Below are positions 1 through 8,020 of a stretch of 44,366 nucleotides of DNA, in pieces. Where the stretch lies: the NCBI GenBank assembly GCA_964389305.1, contig CAYMEK010000033.1, positions 1 through 44,366 on the forward strand, in the 5' to 3' direction. The number at the start of each line of letters is the position of its first letter. Positions within the stretch are counted from its first letter, which is position 1. Source of the stretch: CAYMEK01 sp964389305. Its GTDB lineage: Bacteria > Spirochaetota > Spirochaetia > SZUA-6 > DRHE01. Position numbers and translations under genes: made by a program. Under the pieces are notes generated by a model, which worked only from the letters and a program-made list of their open reading frames with translations, did not search any database and was not told the DNA's origin.

Positions 1-2
1 AT

Positions 3-1274
3 GAAGAGGCTAAAAGAGAAGCTTCCCGATGCCTGGAGTGCAAATTATGTGAAGACGCCTGCCCGGCGCATCTAAAAATTTCGGATTACATACGGGCAAT
101 TTACGAGGACAAACCAGAAGAATCATTGAAAAAAATATTTGAGGATAATCCTATTCCTTCTATATGTGGAAGGATATGCATGAAGCATTGCGAGAAGGCC
201 TGTTCTTTGAGTATAAGGGGAGAGGCCTTAGCTGTAAGATGGTTGAAGAGGTATGCCGCAGATACCATCAAAGACTATAAGAAAACACTAGAGCTTCAAC
301 CTGCCCCACCAAACGGTAAAAAGGTCGCCGTTATAGGAGCAGGTCCGGGCGGGTTATCTGTGGCCTATTTCCTTACTTTAAAGGGTTATAAAACCGAAGT
401 ATTTGATGCCTTGCCCGGTGGCGGAGGCATGATGAGGATAGGTCCGCCTCTTTACAGGCTTCCCATCGAAAGCATAGACAAAGATGTGAACTATATAGCC
501 TCACTGGGAGTCGATTTCAGGTTCAATACCGTTGTGGGGAAAGATATCTTGTTTAAGGACCTGCTGAGAGATTATGACGCTGTGTATTTGGGGATAGGAA
601 CCACGACAAGCCTCTCTACCAGGGTTAAGAACTCCGAAAAGTGTATTCTTGCTCTGGAATTCCTCAGGAACAACAAAATAGGAAAAGGGAGCAAAGTAGG
701 CAGGGACATCATTGTAATAGGTGGCGGTAATGTAGCCATGGATGTGGCCAGGGAGGCGCTACGAGTACAGAATATGCAATATCCGGACGGGAAAGTGATT
801 ACCAAAACGGTGTCTTTAGAAGACTGGGATGAGATGCCGGCAACAGAAGAGGAAATTGAAGAGGCCAAAGCGGAAGGGATGCAGTTCAACCCTGCCTGGG
901 GCCCCAAGGAAGTCGTTCTTGATGAAAAAGGTAATGTAAAAGGTCTTCAATGTATGAAGGTGAAATCGGTGTTTAATGAGCAGGGGAAATTTGCCCCTAC
1001 CTTTCATGAAGAAAACCAGATGCTCCTTGAAGGAGATATGGTTATTGAAGCCATTGGTCAGAGACCGGATTTCTCATTTATGCCCGAAAAATTGTTTAAT
1101 AGACTTGAATTTACTGAAAGGAGAAAAGTAAAAGTTGATGAAAATGGAATGACTTCCATTTCTAAAATATTCGCCGGCGGAGATATCGTTAATTTGAATC
1201 TTGATGCGGTAACGGCAATTGCCGATGCAAAAACTGCGTCGGAGGGAATAGATAGATTCCTATCGAGTCTTTGA
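3..1274 (+). CDS. NfnB/GltD-type NAD(P)H flavoprotein, 5'-truncated by window edge
   Basis: This belongs to the glutamate-synthase small-subunit/NfnB/dihydropyrimidine-dehydrogenase domain II flavoproteins, which pass electrons between NAD(P)H, FAD and Fe-S clusters. The reading frame is open from base 3 without an initiator, so the gene starts outside the window; the TTG at 126 is internal, because conserved sequence precedes it. That sequence includes EASRCLECKLCEDACP, a cluster-binding Cys motif, followed by GRICMKHCEKAC. An FAD dinucleotide motif (VAVIGAGPGGLSVAYFL) and a second Rossmann motif for NAD(P)H (IIVIGGGNVAMDVARE) follow, and the C-terminal IFAGGD motif is intact. It could be a stand-alone subunit or the C-terminal half of a fusion like the one at 10726-13833. 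Its codons are AT-richer than those of genes after 3.6 kb. The stop codon lies one base from the apparent end of a group II intron remnant on the other strand. Confidence 0.85.
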   Translation, partial: EEAKREASRCLECKLCEDACPAHLKISDYIRAIYEDKPEESLKKIFEDNPIPSICGRICMKHCEKACSLSIRGEALAVRWLKRYAADTIKDYKKTLELQPAPPNGKKVAVIGAGPGGLSVAYFLTLKGYKTEVFDALPGGGGMMRIGPPLYRLPIESIDKDVNYIASLGVDFRFNTVVGKDILFKDLLRDYDAVYLGIGTTTSLSTRVKNSEKCILALEFLRNNKIGKGSKVGRDIIVIGGGNVAMDVAREALRVQNMQYPDGKVITKTVSLEDWDEMPATEEEIEEAKAEGMQFNPAWGPKEVVLDEKGNVKGLQCMKVKSVFNEQGKFAPTFHEENQMLLEGDMVIEAIGQRPDFSFMPEKLFNRLEFTERRKVKVDENGMTSISKIFAGGDIVNLNLDAVTAIADAKTASEGIDRFLSSL

Positions 1275-1276
1275 GG

Positions 1277-1348
1277 TCGCAGTAGGGATGTCGGTTACCC
1301 GACACCCTCTGCGCAGCTCCGTACGTGCGCTGCTAACGCATACGGCTC
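1277..1348 (-). ncRNA. Group II intron 3' end: domains V and VI
   Basis: On the minus strand, 1348-1315 reads GAGCCGTATGCG, a short loop, then CGCACGTACGGAGCT, the typical form of the 34-nt catalytic domain V hairpin. It is followed by a domain VI-like hairpin (GGGTGTCGG-gtaa-CCGACATCCC) enclosed by CGCAG/CTGCG, and then a GAC end near 1277. The basal pairing of domain V has an A-G/G-A mismatch where U-rich pairing is usual, so the ribozyme may be inactive. Only the 3' part of an intron is present. The assignment rests on recalled domain V/VI patterns, not on a covariance-model search. Confidence 0.65.
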
Positions 1349-1541
1349 CTACCTCAAGTATGGGGCACAGAAGCGCTCTTCTGGACAGGAGTGAACTGTG
1401 TGGACCGAGGGGAGTCGTTTTCCAAGGAATTGTACGATCTTCTGCCAGTTAATACGCTTTTTTTGGCTGCGTCGGCATAAGGCCCGGCGCATTGCACTGC
1501 GAGCCACCTCCGGGCTGATCATGTTGTTTTGCGGGACTCAA
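1349..1541 (-). pseudogene. Group II intron maturase C-terminal remnant
   Basis: Reading minus from about 1541 to the TAG at 1351-1349 gives one open stretch of roughly 58 codons. It contains basic segments such as RRALCRRSQKKRINWQKI and ends in ERFCAPYLR just before domain V. This resembles the C-terminal tails of group II intron reverse transcriptase/maturases, which end shortly before domain V. An in-frame TGA lies at the upstream end, and no reverse transcriptase motifs can be read further up, so most of the protein is missing. The position next to domain V supports the call more than the protein similarity does. Confidence 0.5.
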
Positions 1542-1860
1542 TAGATGATTGTCGATGAGGATCTCGACCACACCGAGGGAACCGGGTGGAGGAGGCCGCG
1601 ATAGTTCTACGAGTCCATTATTTTTGCTTTTTTCAAAACTGTGTTTCCGGAAAGACCGTGCTTTCTGCAGTAGGAGACCTGCTGTCTTCTTCAGAGAGGG
1701 ACAGTGTATGAAGGCGAGGCCAATTCACAAGATCACTTGAGGCCAGATTAGCGTACCGGCTTCATTGACCGCTATTATGAGTTTCGTTATCATTAGAGAC
1801 GCATTGTGCTAAGGGATTCTTTTAGAGCAGTGGGATAATGCCTGTTCTGAATTGAACCTT
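1542..1860. other. Non-coding stretch, no recognisable gene
   Basis: I see no protein of recognisable family here on either strand. Short open frames exist but are low-complexity and interrupted. The stretch joins the intron remnant to the histidine kinase leader and may be decayed mobile-element sequence. A weak -10-like GATAAT occurs at about 1834-1839. Confidence 0.5.
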
Positions 1861-1883
1861 CTTACTAACACTAGGAGGTTGCA

Positions 1884-3293
1884 ATGAGCACAAGTAGAGA
1901 TTACAGGGTACTTTGGCTTGTTTTTGTTCCCATTGTCCTAGCTTTCCTGATCCTGGTACGCATACATATTACTGGAAACCGGGGGACGGTTTTTTTCTGG
2001 ATACTTATTGTCAGTACAGGCGTCCTTGGATTTCTTGAAGGTTATTCTGTTTTAAGATGCTCATATCACAAGCTGCTCGCGCAAAGATTCAACCAGTGTA
2101 AGAGATTCTGTGAAGCAATAAGAAATGCTACAAGATCTCTGGAACTTCAAGAGATTCTAGATGCAACGACTAGAATAGTGGTCGATGTTGTTGGGGTAAA
2201 GGGATGTTCTATCAAACTGCTGGATCCAAAGAGCGGAAGAATGCGCATAAGAAGTCTGACGGGAATCAAAAAGAATATCCCGATCAATATGCTGGATGTT
2301 TCGGATAATATCTATACCAAGTCGCTGAAGGCCGGCGAACCGGTTATCGTAAAAGATGCTCTTATTAAAGATTTCCCTGAAGTGAATGATGAAATTGAAT
2401 CCCTAGTTTGTGTTCCCATAGGTGTCAAGGAAAAAACCTTGGGTGCTATTTGTGTATATGAGCGAAAAGGCAAAAAGCTATCTCAAGAGATGACTTCCTT
2501 TCTCTCAAACCTTGCGAATGCCGTATCCCTTTCGATCGCTCATGTTTCGATTTACGAGAATTTAAAGAGTCTCGTGGAAGCCAAAACATGGTTTATGCTT
2601 CAAACCTCTCATGAACTAAGATCTCCCTTGAGCTCTATTCGGTCAATTGCCATGGCCCTGCTTGGAGGTTACGTGGGGGAACTTGATGAGGAAAAGAGAG
2701 AGATGATTTCAAGGATAGATATACGCGCTCATATGCTCTCAGAACTAGTAGATGATCTTTTGTCACTGGCAAAGGGCAGAACTGAATTATCTATACTAAA
2801 ACACACCATCATTAATGTTTATGAACTACTACAGGAAAGTGTCAAATTCTTTGAGACGCAGGCAAAGGAAAAGAGAATCGATATTGAGATAAAAACTCAA
2901 ACTAGAGAGCCTCAAGTCTATGGAAGCAAGGAAGAATTGCTGTCCGTTTTTACAAATCTTCTCTCTAACTCTATCAAATATTCCTCAGAAGGGGGGAAGG
3001 TAGTTCTCAGGCTGTTTGAAAGGGACAAAAAAATAGCAATCGAAGTGAGTGACACAGGAATAGGGATTCCAAAAGATGAACACGATAAGCTATTTAATGA
3101 GTTTTTCAGGGCTTCAAATGCAAAGGCGGTTTCCGAGATGGGAACCGGTTTAGGCCTTGCAATTGTAAAGGCAAAGGTAGAACAACATGGCGGCTCAATT
3201 GAAGTAGAAAGTGAAGAAGGCAAAGGAACGACCTTCAAGATTTTCTTCAACAAAATTGAACGAATAGATAATATGAGTAGGTCTCCTGCCTGA
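1884..3293 (+). CDS. GAF-domain sensor histidine kinase
   Basis: A 469-residue membrane-anchored histidine kinase that would autophosphorylate on His and pass phosphate to an unidentified response regulator. Two hydrophobic segments (about residues 9-27 and 36-54) are followed by a GAF domain (about 85-225). A HisKA domain carries His243 in TSHELRSPLSS, and a HATPase domain contains NLLSNSIKYS, VSDTGIGIP and GTGLGLAIVKAKVEQHGG. The loop between the membrane segments is very short, so sensing is probably cytoplasmic, through GAF. The start is well placed: CTAGGAGG sits 6 bases before ATG. No receiver gene adjoins it in the same composition class. The gene is AT-richer than everything after 3.6 kb and is bracketed by mobile-element debris, which suggests it arrived with that segment. 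Confidence 0.85.
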   Translation: MSTSRDYRVLWLVFVPIVLAFLILVRIHITGNRGTVFFWILIVSTGVLGFLEGYSVLRCSYHKLLAQRFNQCKRFCEAIRNATRSLELQEILDATTRIVVDVVGVKGCSIKLLDPKSGRMRIRSLTGIKKNIPINMLDVSDNIYTKSLKAGEPVIVKDALIKDFPEVNDEIESLVCVPIGVKEKTLGAICVYERKGKKLSQEMTSFLSNLANAVSLSIAHVSIYENLKSLVEAKTWFMLQTSHELRSPLSSIRSIAMALLGGYVGELDEEKREMISRIDIRAHMLSELVDDLLSLAKGRTELSILKHTIINVYELLQESVKFFETQAKEKRIDIEIKTQTREPQVYGSKEELLSVFTNLLSNSIKYSSEGGKVVLRLFERDKKIAIEVSDTGIGIPKDEHDKLFNEFFRASNAKAVSEMGTGLGLAIVKAKVEQHGGSIEVESEEGKGTTFKIFFNKIERIDNMSRSPA

Positions 3294-3616
3294 AAGACGT
3301 GGAGTGGCTTACAATCGAGCCATACCACAAATCGGGGGGAAACCAACATGGCTGAATAAAGTGAGTTTTTTGTCGCGGGGGATGGATGCCCACAAGGATA
3401 GTATTCATCTATCAAGTGAGCAGGTCGACAAGGAAGCTAAGGAACATCTACGCAAAAAGACTATAGTTGACGTCAGACACAAATACGTTTGCTCTGGCCA
3501 ACTCCGGGACAGACTGACCGTCCAGACCAAGCGCTATTCGAACCGGACAAAAGCCCCCGGCCGCTGCCCGGCTTAATCGTGAATTTGATCGCAACATCCT
3601 TCCTTGACAGCTGAAA
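3294..3616. other. Composition junction between AT-rich and GC-rich segments
   Basis: Apart from the short IS110-like match, I find no gene here. Base composition shifts from AT-rich on the left to GC-rich on the right between about 3500 and 3600. An open frame covers 3304-3576, but its sequence resembles no family known to me beyond the short motif. Confidence 0.5.
3382..3420 (+). pseudogene. Possible IS110-family transposase N-terminal fragment
   Basis: The codons at 3382-3411 read MDAHKDSIHL, close to the conserved start of IS110-family DEDD transposases (G-M-D-[VA]-H-K-D-S-I), where the first Asp is catalytic. The similarity stops after about ten residues and no further transposase motif follows before 3616, so this would be a small relic. 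A match this short may be chance. Confidence 0.3.
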
Positions 3617-5590
3617 GTGTTCCGATCTATCGTTAACAGGACCGTGATCTACACGACCCGTTTCCGCCTGATCTCCAGCTTTCTCGGTGTGTGTGTCCTG
3701 GTCGGGGGGCTGTCACTGATCGTAGGCGGACGGCTGCTGAACAGGTCTGTCCTCAATGAGGCGACCAACCGTATCCGCCTTGACCTCAACGCTGCCCGGG
3801 AGATATACAACAATATGGAGACCCGTATGCGCCTGGCCCTACAGATCGCCGGGCAGGAGGACACCTGCCTCCAGGCCGTCAGGCTGCGGGATCGCGCCTA
3901 TATAGGCAGCCGGCTGAACATGCTGGCCCGGGAAATCCACCTGGACTTCGCTGGCCTGGTAGACCCGGACGGAGCGACCCTGCTGCGCCTCAGCTCGGTG
4001 CAAAAACCGGAGACAGAGGGCACGCTCCAGGGACCGGCGAATCCCGCCGCCCTGCTCTGCCTGGAACGGAAAACCACCGTGTCCGGCACGGTGATTCTGG
4101 ACCGGCGGATCCTGGCGGCCGAGGACCTGGCTTTGGCCGAACAGGCTCGCATCGAGCTGATTCCAACTCCGCGAGCCGCTCCGCGAGCCGAAACCGTGGA
4201 ACCCTCGGGTATGACCATCTGCTGCGCCGTACCTCTTTTCGAGGGGCACACTCTGATAGGAGCTCTCTACGGGGGAGTTCTGCTGAACCGCAGCACCCAG
4301 ATCGTAGACCGGGTCAGGGAAACGGTCTTCCGGGCCGAGGTATACCGGGAGCGTAGTATCGGCACGGCTACGATCTTTTTCCAGGACCTGCGCATTGCCA
4401 CCAATGTCATGACTGCCCGGGGCGAGCGGGCTATAGGGACCCGGGTCTCCGAAGAGGTTCGGGACAAGGTGCTTGGAGAGGGAAAGCCCTGGACGGACAG
4501 AGCATTCGTGGTCAACGATTGGTACATCACGGCCTACGAGCCCATCGTGGATATCTATCAACAGCGCGTCGGTATCCTGTATGTGGGAGTACTGGAGTCC
4601 AAGTACGTCGACATCCGCCGCAATACCCTGCTGGTGTTCGTGCTGATCACGGCTGCGGGCATGATTCTGGCCGTTGTCATGGGCTACCTCCTGAGCCAGC
4701 GTATCCTGAAGCCGGTGCACCGCCTGATAAATGTCAGCCGCCGGGTTTCCGCCGGCGACCTGTCTCCGGAGATCGGTCCGATCTCTCCCAGCGAGCTGGG
4801 GGTGCTTCAGAAGACTTTTCAGGAGATGCTCTCCTCCCTGCGGGAGAGAGACCGCTCTCATCGAGCCGAGAGTGAGCTGAAGCTGCTGCAGTCGGAAAGG
4901 CAGGCAGCGGTGGGCAGGTTGGCCGCCGGGGTGGCCCACGAGATCAACAATCCCCTAACCGGGGTTCTCACCTTCACCCACATGCTGCTGCGCCGCCAGG
5001 ATATCAACGAAGAGGTCCGGGATGACCTGAAGACCATCGCCGATTCCACCGAGAGGGTACGGCGGATCGTCAAGGGCCTTTTGGATTTTTCCCGACAGAC
5101 CAAGATCGAGCCGGAGCCTACTGACATCAACGATCTGATCGAAAAAACCATACCTCTGGTAGCCAACCAGGCCCTGGTCAAGGGGGTGATCTTCTGCTTC
5201 GAACCGGGCAGGGACATTCCCCTGCGGACCCTGGACCGCAGCCAGTTCCAGAGCGTGCTGCTCAACATCATCATCAATGCCGTCGACGCCACCGAAAAGG
5301 GCGGGCATATCAACATCTACACCCGTCTGGCCTACGCCACCGGGGCGGACCAGCACAAGGGCATCGAGATCGAGATCTCCGATACGGGCTGTGGAATCCC
5401 GGCCGAACACCTGGACAAGCTCTTCGATCCTTTCTTCAGCACCAAGGAAGTAGGCCGGGGCACCGGACTGGGCCTGTCGGTCTCGCAGGGGATCGTGGAA
5501 CGGCATGGCGGGACCATCCGGGTGCAGAGCTCTGTGGGAGAGGGCAGCATCTTTACTATCTGGCTTCCCCTGGAGGAACGGACCGGATGA
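3617..5590 (+). CDS. Cache/HAMP sensor histidine kinase (NtrB-like)
   Basis: A 657-residue transmembrane kinase. Membrane segment 1 spans about residues 18-38. A periplasmic Cache-type sensor region follows (about 45-330), containing segments such as ICCAVPLFEGHTLIGALYGG. Membrane segment 2 is at about 336-360 and HAMP at about 361-412. HisKA carries His441 in GVAHEINNPLTGV; the HATPase has NIIINAVDATEKGG, ISDTGCGIPAEHLDKLFDPF and GTGLGLSVSQGIVERHGG. Such kinases sense small extracytoplasmic ligands. Three receiver-domain genes follow at once, the first overlapping by ATGA, and the last receiver is fused to a formate/nitrite channel, so formate or a related anion is a reasonable ligand guess. 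It starts at GTG 3617; an in-frame TGA at 3611 rules out a longer form. No Shine-Dalgarno sequence is evident. Confidence 0.9.
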   Translation: MFRSIVNRTVIYTTRFRLISSFLGVCVLVGGLSLIVGGRLLNRSVLNEATNRIRLDLNAAREIYNNMETRMRLALQIAGQEDTCLQAVRLRDRAYIGSRLNMLAREIHLDFAGLVDPDGATLLRLSSVQKPETEGTLQGPANPAALLCLERKTTVSGTVILDRRILAAEDLALAEQARIELIPTPRAAPRAETVEPSGMTICCAVPLFEGHTLIGALYGGVLLNRSTQIVDRVRETVFRAEVYRERSIGTATIFFQDLRIATNVMTARGERAIGTRVSEEVRDKVLGEGKPWTDRAFVVNDWYITAYEPIVDIYQQRVGILYVGVLESKYVDIRRNTLLVFVLITAAGMILAVVMGYLLSQRILKPVHRLINVSRRVSAGDLSPEIGPISPSELGVLQKTFQEMLSSLRERDRSHRAESELKLLQSERQAAVGRLAAGVAHEINNPLTGVLTFTHMLLRRQDINEEVRDDLKTIADSTERVRRIVKGLLDFSRQTKIEPEPTDINDLIEKTIPLVANQALVKGVIFCFEPGRDIPLRTLDRSQFQSVLLNIIINAVDATEKGGHINIYTRLAYATGADQHKGIEIEISDTGCGIPAEHLDKLFDPFFSTKEVGRGTGLGLSVSQGIVERHGGTIRVQSSVGEGSIFTIWLPLEERTG

Positions 5591-5967
5591 GCAGCATCCT
5601 GGTAGTCGACGACGACCGGGTAGTGCTGTCGAGCTGCCGGCGCATCCTGGAAGCGGAAGGATACACGACGACAACGACTCCGAACGTCAAGGCGGCGCTG
5701 AAAGCCCTGGAGGGCGAAAAGTTCGACCTGCTCCTTGCCGATGTGATTATGCCCGAGTATGATGGCATATACCTGATCGGCAAAGTCAAGCAGAACTGGC
5801 CGGATCTGCCCATCCTGGTGATGAGCGGTTATCCCACGCCGGAGACGATCTCCAGCGGCATGCGCATGGGAGCCACCCATTTCATCGCCAAGCCATTCAC
5901 TCCGGACGAGCTGATCGAGGCGGTGGATAGAGCACTGGCGACGGGCACAGACGAACAAGGCGGCTGA
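5587..5967 (+). CDS. Single-domain response regulator
   Basis: A 126-residue stand-alone receiver (CheY/Spo0F-like) with no output domain. The acidic pocket is at Asp8-Asp10, the phosphoacceptor is Asp52 in LLADVIMPE, the Ser/Thr switch is Ser80 in LVMSGYP, and Lys102 lies in AKPFTPDEL. ATG overlaps the kinase stop (ATGA), so translation is coupled and the kinase is the likely phosphodonor. With no output domain it probably acts as a phosphate relay or sink between the kinase and the next two receiver proteins, or through protein contact. The end of the protein is a short acidic and polar tail. Confidence 0.9.
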   Translation: MSSILVVDDDRVVLSSCRRILEAEGYTTTTTPNVKAALKALEGEKFDLLLADVIMPEYDGIYLIGKVKQNWPDLPILVMSGYPTPETISSGMRMGATHFIAKPFTPDELIEAVDRALATGTDEQGG

Positions 5968-6005
5968 GGCGGGAATACAGAGGCCGGCTCGGGGAGAAAA
6001 GGGAC

Positions 6006-6632
6006 ATGGGAAGAAAAAAAGTACTGGTGATAGACGATGAGAGCATCGTGCTGGACAGCGTGAAGAAGATCCTAACAGCCGAGGACTTCGAGGTGGACCC
6101 GGCCCAATCGAGCCGCGAGGGATTGGAGCGGGCCATGAGCCGGGAATACGACCTAGTGCTGACCGACATCCGTATGCCCGAAATCGGCGGAATGCGCATC
6201 CTGAGGGACATCAAGCGCTCCAGGCCAACCCTGCCGGTGGTGATCTTCACGGGCTATGCCACCGTGCAGTCGGCCGTGCAGGCCATGAAGCTGGGAGCTT
6301 CAGACTACATTGAAAAGCCCTTCACGCCGGACATGCTGCTCACCACGATCAAGAAGGTCTTGGAGAAGGCAGCCCGGGAGGAACCGGAAAAGCAAGAGCT
6401 AATTCACAAGGACGAGGTAATCAGGGTGCTGGAGAGGGCGGCCGTAGACAGCGAGTTCGTTGCCAGCCTCTTCTACTACGGAGCGGAAGCCCTGCAGGAC
6501 TACGAGCTTACCGGCCCCGAGAAGCTGGCCATCCTGACCGGTGATATCCAGTGGATCGAGAGCCAGATCGGCCAATTGACAGCGGAGCAGAAACGCTGGC
6601 TGGAGAGCCGGCTCGGTGCGGAGATCTGGTGA
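6006..6632 (+). CDS. Response regulator with C-terminal small helical domain
   Basis: A 208-residue protein with a receiver domain at 1-125 (Asp11/Asp12, phosphoacceptor Asp54 in LVLTDIRMPE, Thr82, Lys104). It is joined by a charged linker to a roughly 70-residue helical domain (about 137-208). That domain contains EVIRVLERAAVDSEFVAS, YYGAEALQDYELTGPEK and GDIQWIESQIGQL. It is not a recognisable DNA-binding fold. It resembles small helical modules of the LigA-like kind (a pattern of Asp-x-Glu-Phe, Ala-Leu-x-x-Tyr-x-Leu-Thr, then Ile-x-x-Gly-Asp) that I recall beside redox enzyme genes, but I cannot name the family firmly. Output is probably protein-protein. It lies 38 bases after the first receiver gene and 35 before the REC-FNT gene, in one operon. 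Confidence 0.8.
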   Translation: MGRKKVLVIDDESIVLDSVKKILTAEDFEVDPAQSSREGLERAMSREYDLVLTDIRMPEIGGMRILRDIKRSRPTLPVVIFTGYATVQSAVQAMKLGASDYIEKPFTPDMLLTTIKKVLEKAAREEPEKQELIHKDEVIRVLERAAVDSEFVASLFYYGAEALQDYELTGPEKLAILTGDIQWIESQIGQLTAEQKRWLESRLGAEIW

Positions 6633-6667
6633 GACCGGGAACAGGAAGATAATATATCGATGAGGAC

Positions 6668-7954
6668 ATGAACGTGAGCGATACGGAAAAAAAGAACAAA
6701 AGAATACTGGTGATCGATGACGAGCGGATCGTCCTGGATTCGGTCCAGCGGATCTTCGCGGACGAAGGCTACGAGGTGGTGACCACCGACAGCGCCCGGC
6801 AGGGCCTGGAGCTGGCCACAGAAACGCACTTCGACGTGATCCTCTGCGACTGGCGAATGCCGGAGTTGGACGGCATCGACACCGTGGAGATGATGGACAG
6901 ACGTTCTCCCGAGTCGGCAATTGTCATGATCACCGGTTTTCCCGCCCTGGAGAGGGCTACCGAAGCCATGAAGAGAGGCGCCATCGATTATGTGGCCAAG
7001 CCCTTCACCCCCGATGAGATCGTCGCCGCGGTGCAGAAAGCCAGCAAGCGAAAGGACCAGGAGAAGGCCAAAAGCGAGGCGGCGGTGGAAAGGGCAGCCC
7101 GCTCGCTCAGCTTTCCCATCCCCGGCACAGAGGACAAGTCACCGCAAACCATCGCCGAGACCGTTGCCCAGAAAGTTGGGGTGGGAAAGACCACCTCGCC
7201 CTGGCTTTCCGTGCTGGTTCTGGGCATCCTGGCCGGAGCCTATATCGGCTTCGGCGGCATGCTGGCTTCCACGGTGTCCTTCGATCTCGCCGCCCATCTC
7301 GGTGTGGGATTCACCAAGTTCATGACCGGGGCGGTGTTCAGCCTGGGTCTGATGCTGGTGATCATCGCCGGGGCGGAGCTGTTCACAGGCAACAACCTGA
7401 TGATCTCCAGCGCCATATCCCGGGAAATAACTTTTGGGAGGATGCTCCAGCGCTGGGGACTGGTCTACCTGGCGAATTTCGCCGGCTCCATCCTGATCGC
7501 CCTGCTTTTCGTGTATTCCGGGCTCTGGCGCCTCAGTGAGGGCGCCTTGGGAGCTGCCGCGGTGAAGATCGCCTACGGAAAAGTAAACCTCACCTTTCTC
7601 GAGGCCATGTTGCGGGGGATCGGCTGCAACTGGCTGGTCTGCCTGGCCGTGTGGATGGCCCTGGCTGCCAGACAGACGATCGGCAAGATATTTGCCATTT
7701 TCTTCCCCATCATGGGTTTCGTCGCCCTGGGCTTCGAGCACTCGGTGGCCAACATGTACTTTATCCCCACGGGTCTGTTTTTAAAAGATTGGCTGGGGCT
7801 TGCCGCACCGGCGGGTTTCGCGGAGCAGTCGCTGAGCTGGATCTCGTTCCTCTGGAAAAACCTGCTTCCGGTCACGATCGGCAATATCATCGGCGGAGCG
7901 CTGTTCGTGGGCATGAGCTACTGGAGCGCATTTTTAAGACCCGCAAAGAATTAA
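6668..7954 (+). CDS. Receiver domain-formate/nitrite transporter (REC-FNT) fusion
   Basis: A single 428-codon frame encodes two complete domains. Residues 9-130 form a receiver with Asp17/Asp18, phosphoacceptor Asp61 in VILCDWRMPE, Thr89 and Lys111 in AKPFTPDE. A charged linker (128-175) leads to a formate/nitrite transporter of the FocA/NirC family (about 178-425). FNT marks include AGAELFTGNNLM, RGIGCNWLVCLAVWM and the pore His358 in ALGFEHSVANMY, with about six hydrophobic spans. FNT proteins form pentameric channels for formate and other small monocarboxylates, and in FocA the cytoplasmic N-terminal helix helps gate the pore; here a receiver sits at that end. The gene ends an operon of kinase and receivers and converges on formate dehydrogenase genes. 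Phosphorylation-controlled formate passage is an inference. The domain calls are firm, and no stop or frame change separates the halves. Confidence 0.93.
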   Translation: MNVSDTEKKNKRILVIDDERIVLDSVQRIFADEGYEVVTTDSARQGLELATETHFDVILCDWRMPELDGIDTVEMMDRRSPESAIVMITGFPALERATEAMKRGAIDYVAKPFTPDEIVAAVQKASKRKDQEKAKSEAAVERAARSLSFPIPGTEDKSPQTIAETVAQKVGVGKTTSPWLSVLVLGILAGAYIGFGGMLASTVSFDLAAHLGVGFTKFMTGAVFSLGLMLVIIAGAELFTGNNLMISSAISREITFGRMLQRWGLVYLANFAGSILIALLFVYSGLWRLSEGALGAAAVKIAYGKVNLTFLEAMLRGIGCNWLVCLAVWMALAARQTIGKIFAIFFPIMGFVALGFEHSVANMYFIPTGLFLKDWLGLAAPAGFAEQSLSWISFLWKNLLPVTIGNIIGGALFVGMSYWSAFLRPAKN

Positions 7955-7982
7955 AACCAAGGCTTACTCGTAGAAGAACAGG

Positions 7983-8001
7983 CCGAAAGACCCAAGGGTC
8001 T
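7983..8001. terminator. Hairpin between convergent operons
   Basis: GCC-gaa-AGACCC-AA-GGGTCT-GGC forms a compact hairpin in the 66-base gap between the REC-FNT stop and the fdhA stop. A T-rich stretch (CTCTTTTTAT) lies further right. It could terminate either operon, but the T tract is not immediately adjacent. Confidence 0.55.
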
Positions 8002-8020
8002 GGCTTCGAAAAAACTCTTT

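Noticed and set aside
126..128. TTG at 126 as the start of the first flavoprotein gene
   Set aside because: The frame is open back to base 3 and encodes the conserved EASRCLECKLCEDACP cluster motif, so the real start is outside the window.
3520..3580. tRNA-like stretch with TTCGAA near the composition joint, as an integration site
   Set aside because: No acceptor stem, D arm or CCA-compatible cloverleaf can be folded around it.
3839..4939. 366-codon minus-strand frame inside the Cache kinase gene
   Set aside because: Antisense shadow; the kinase on the plus strand is complete with all domains.
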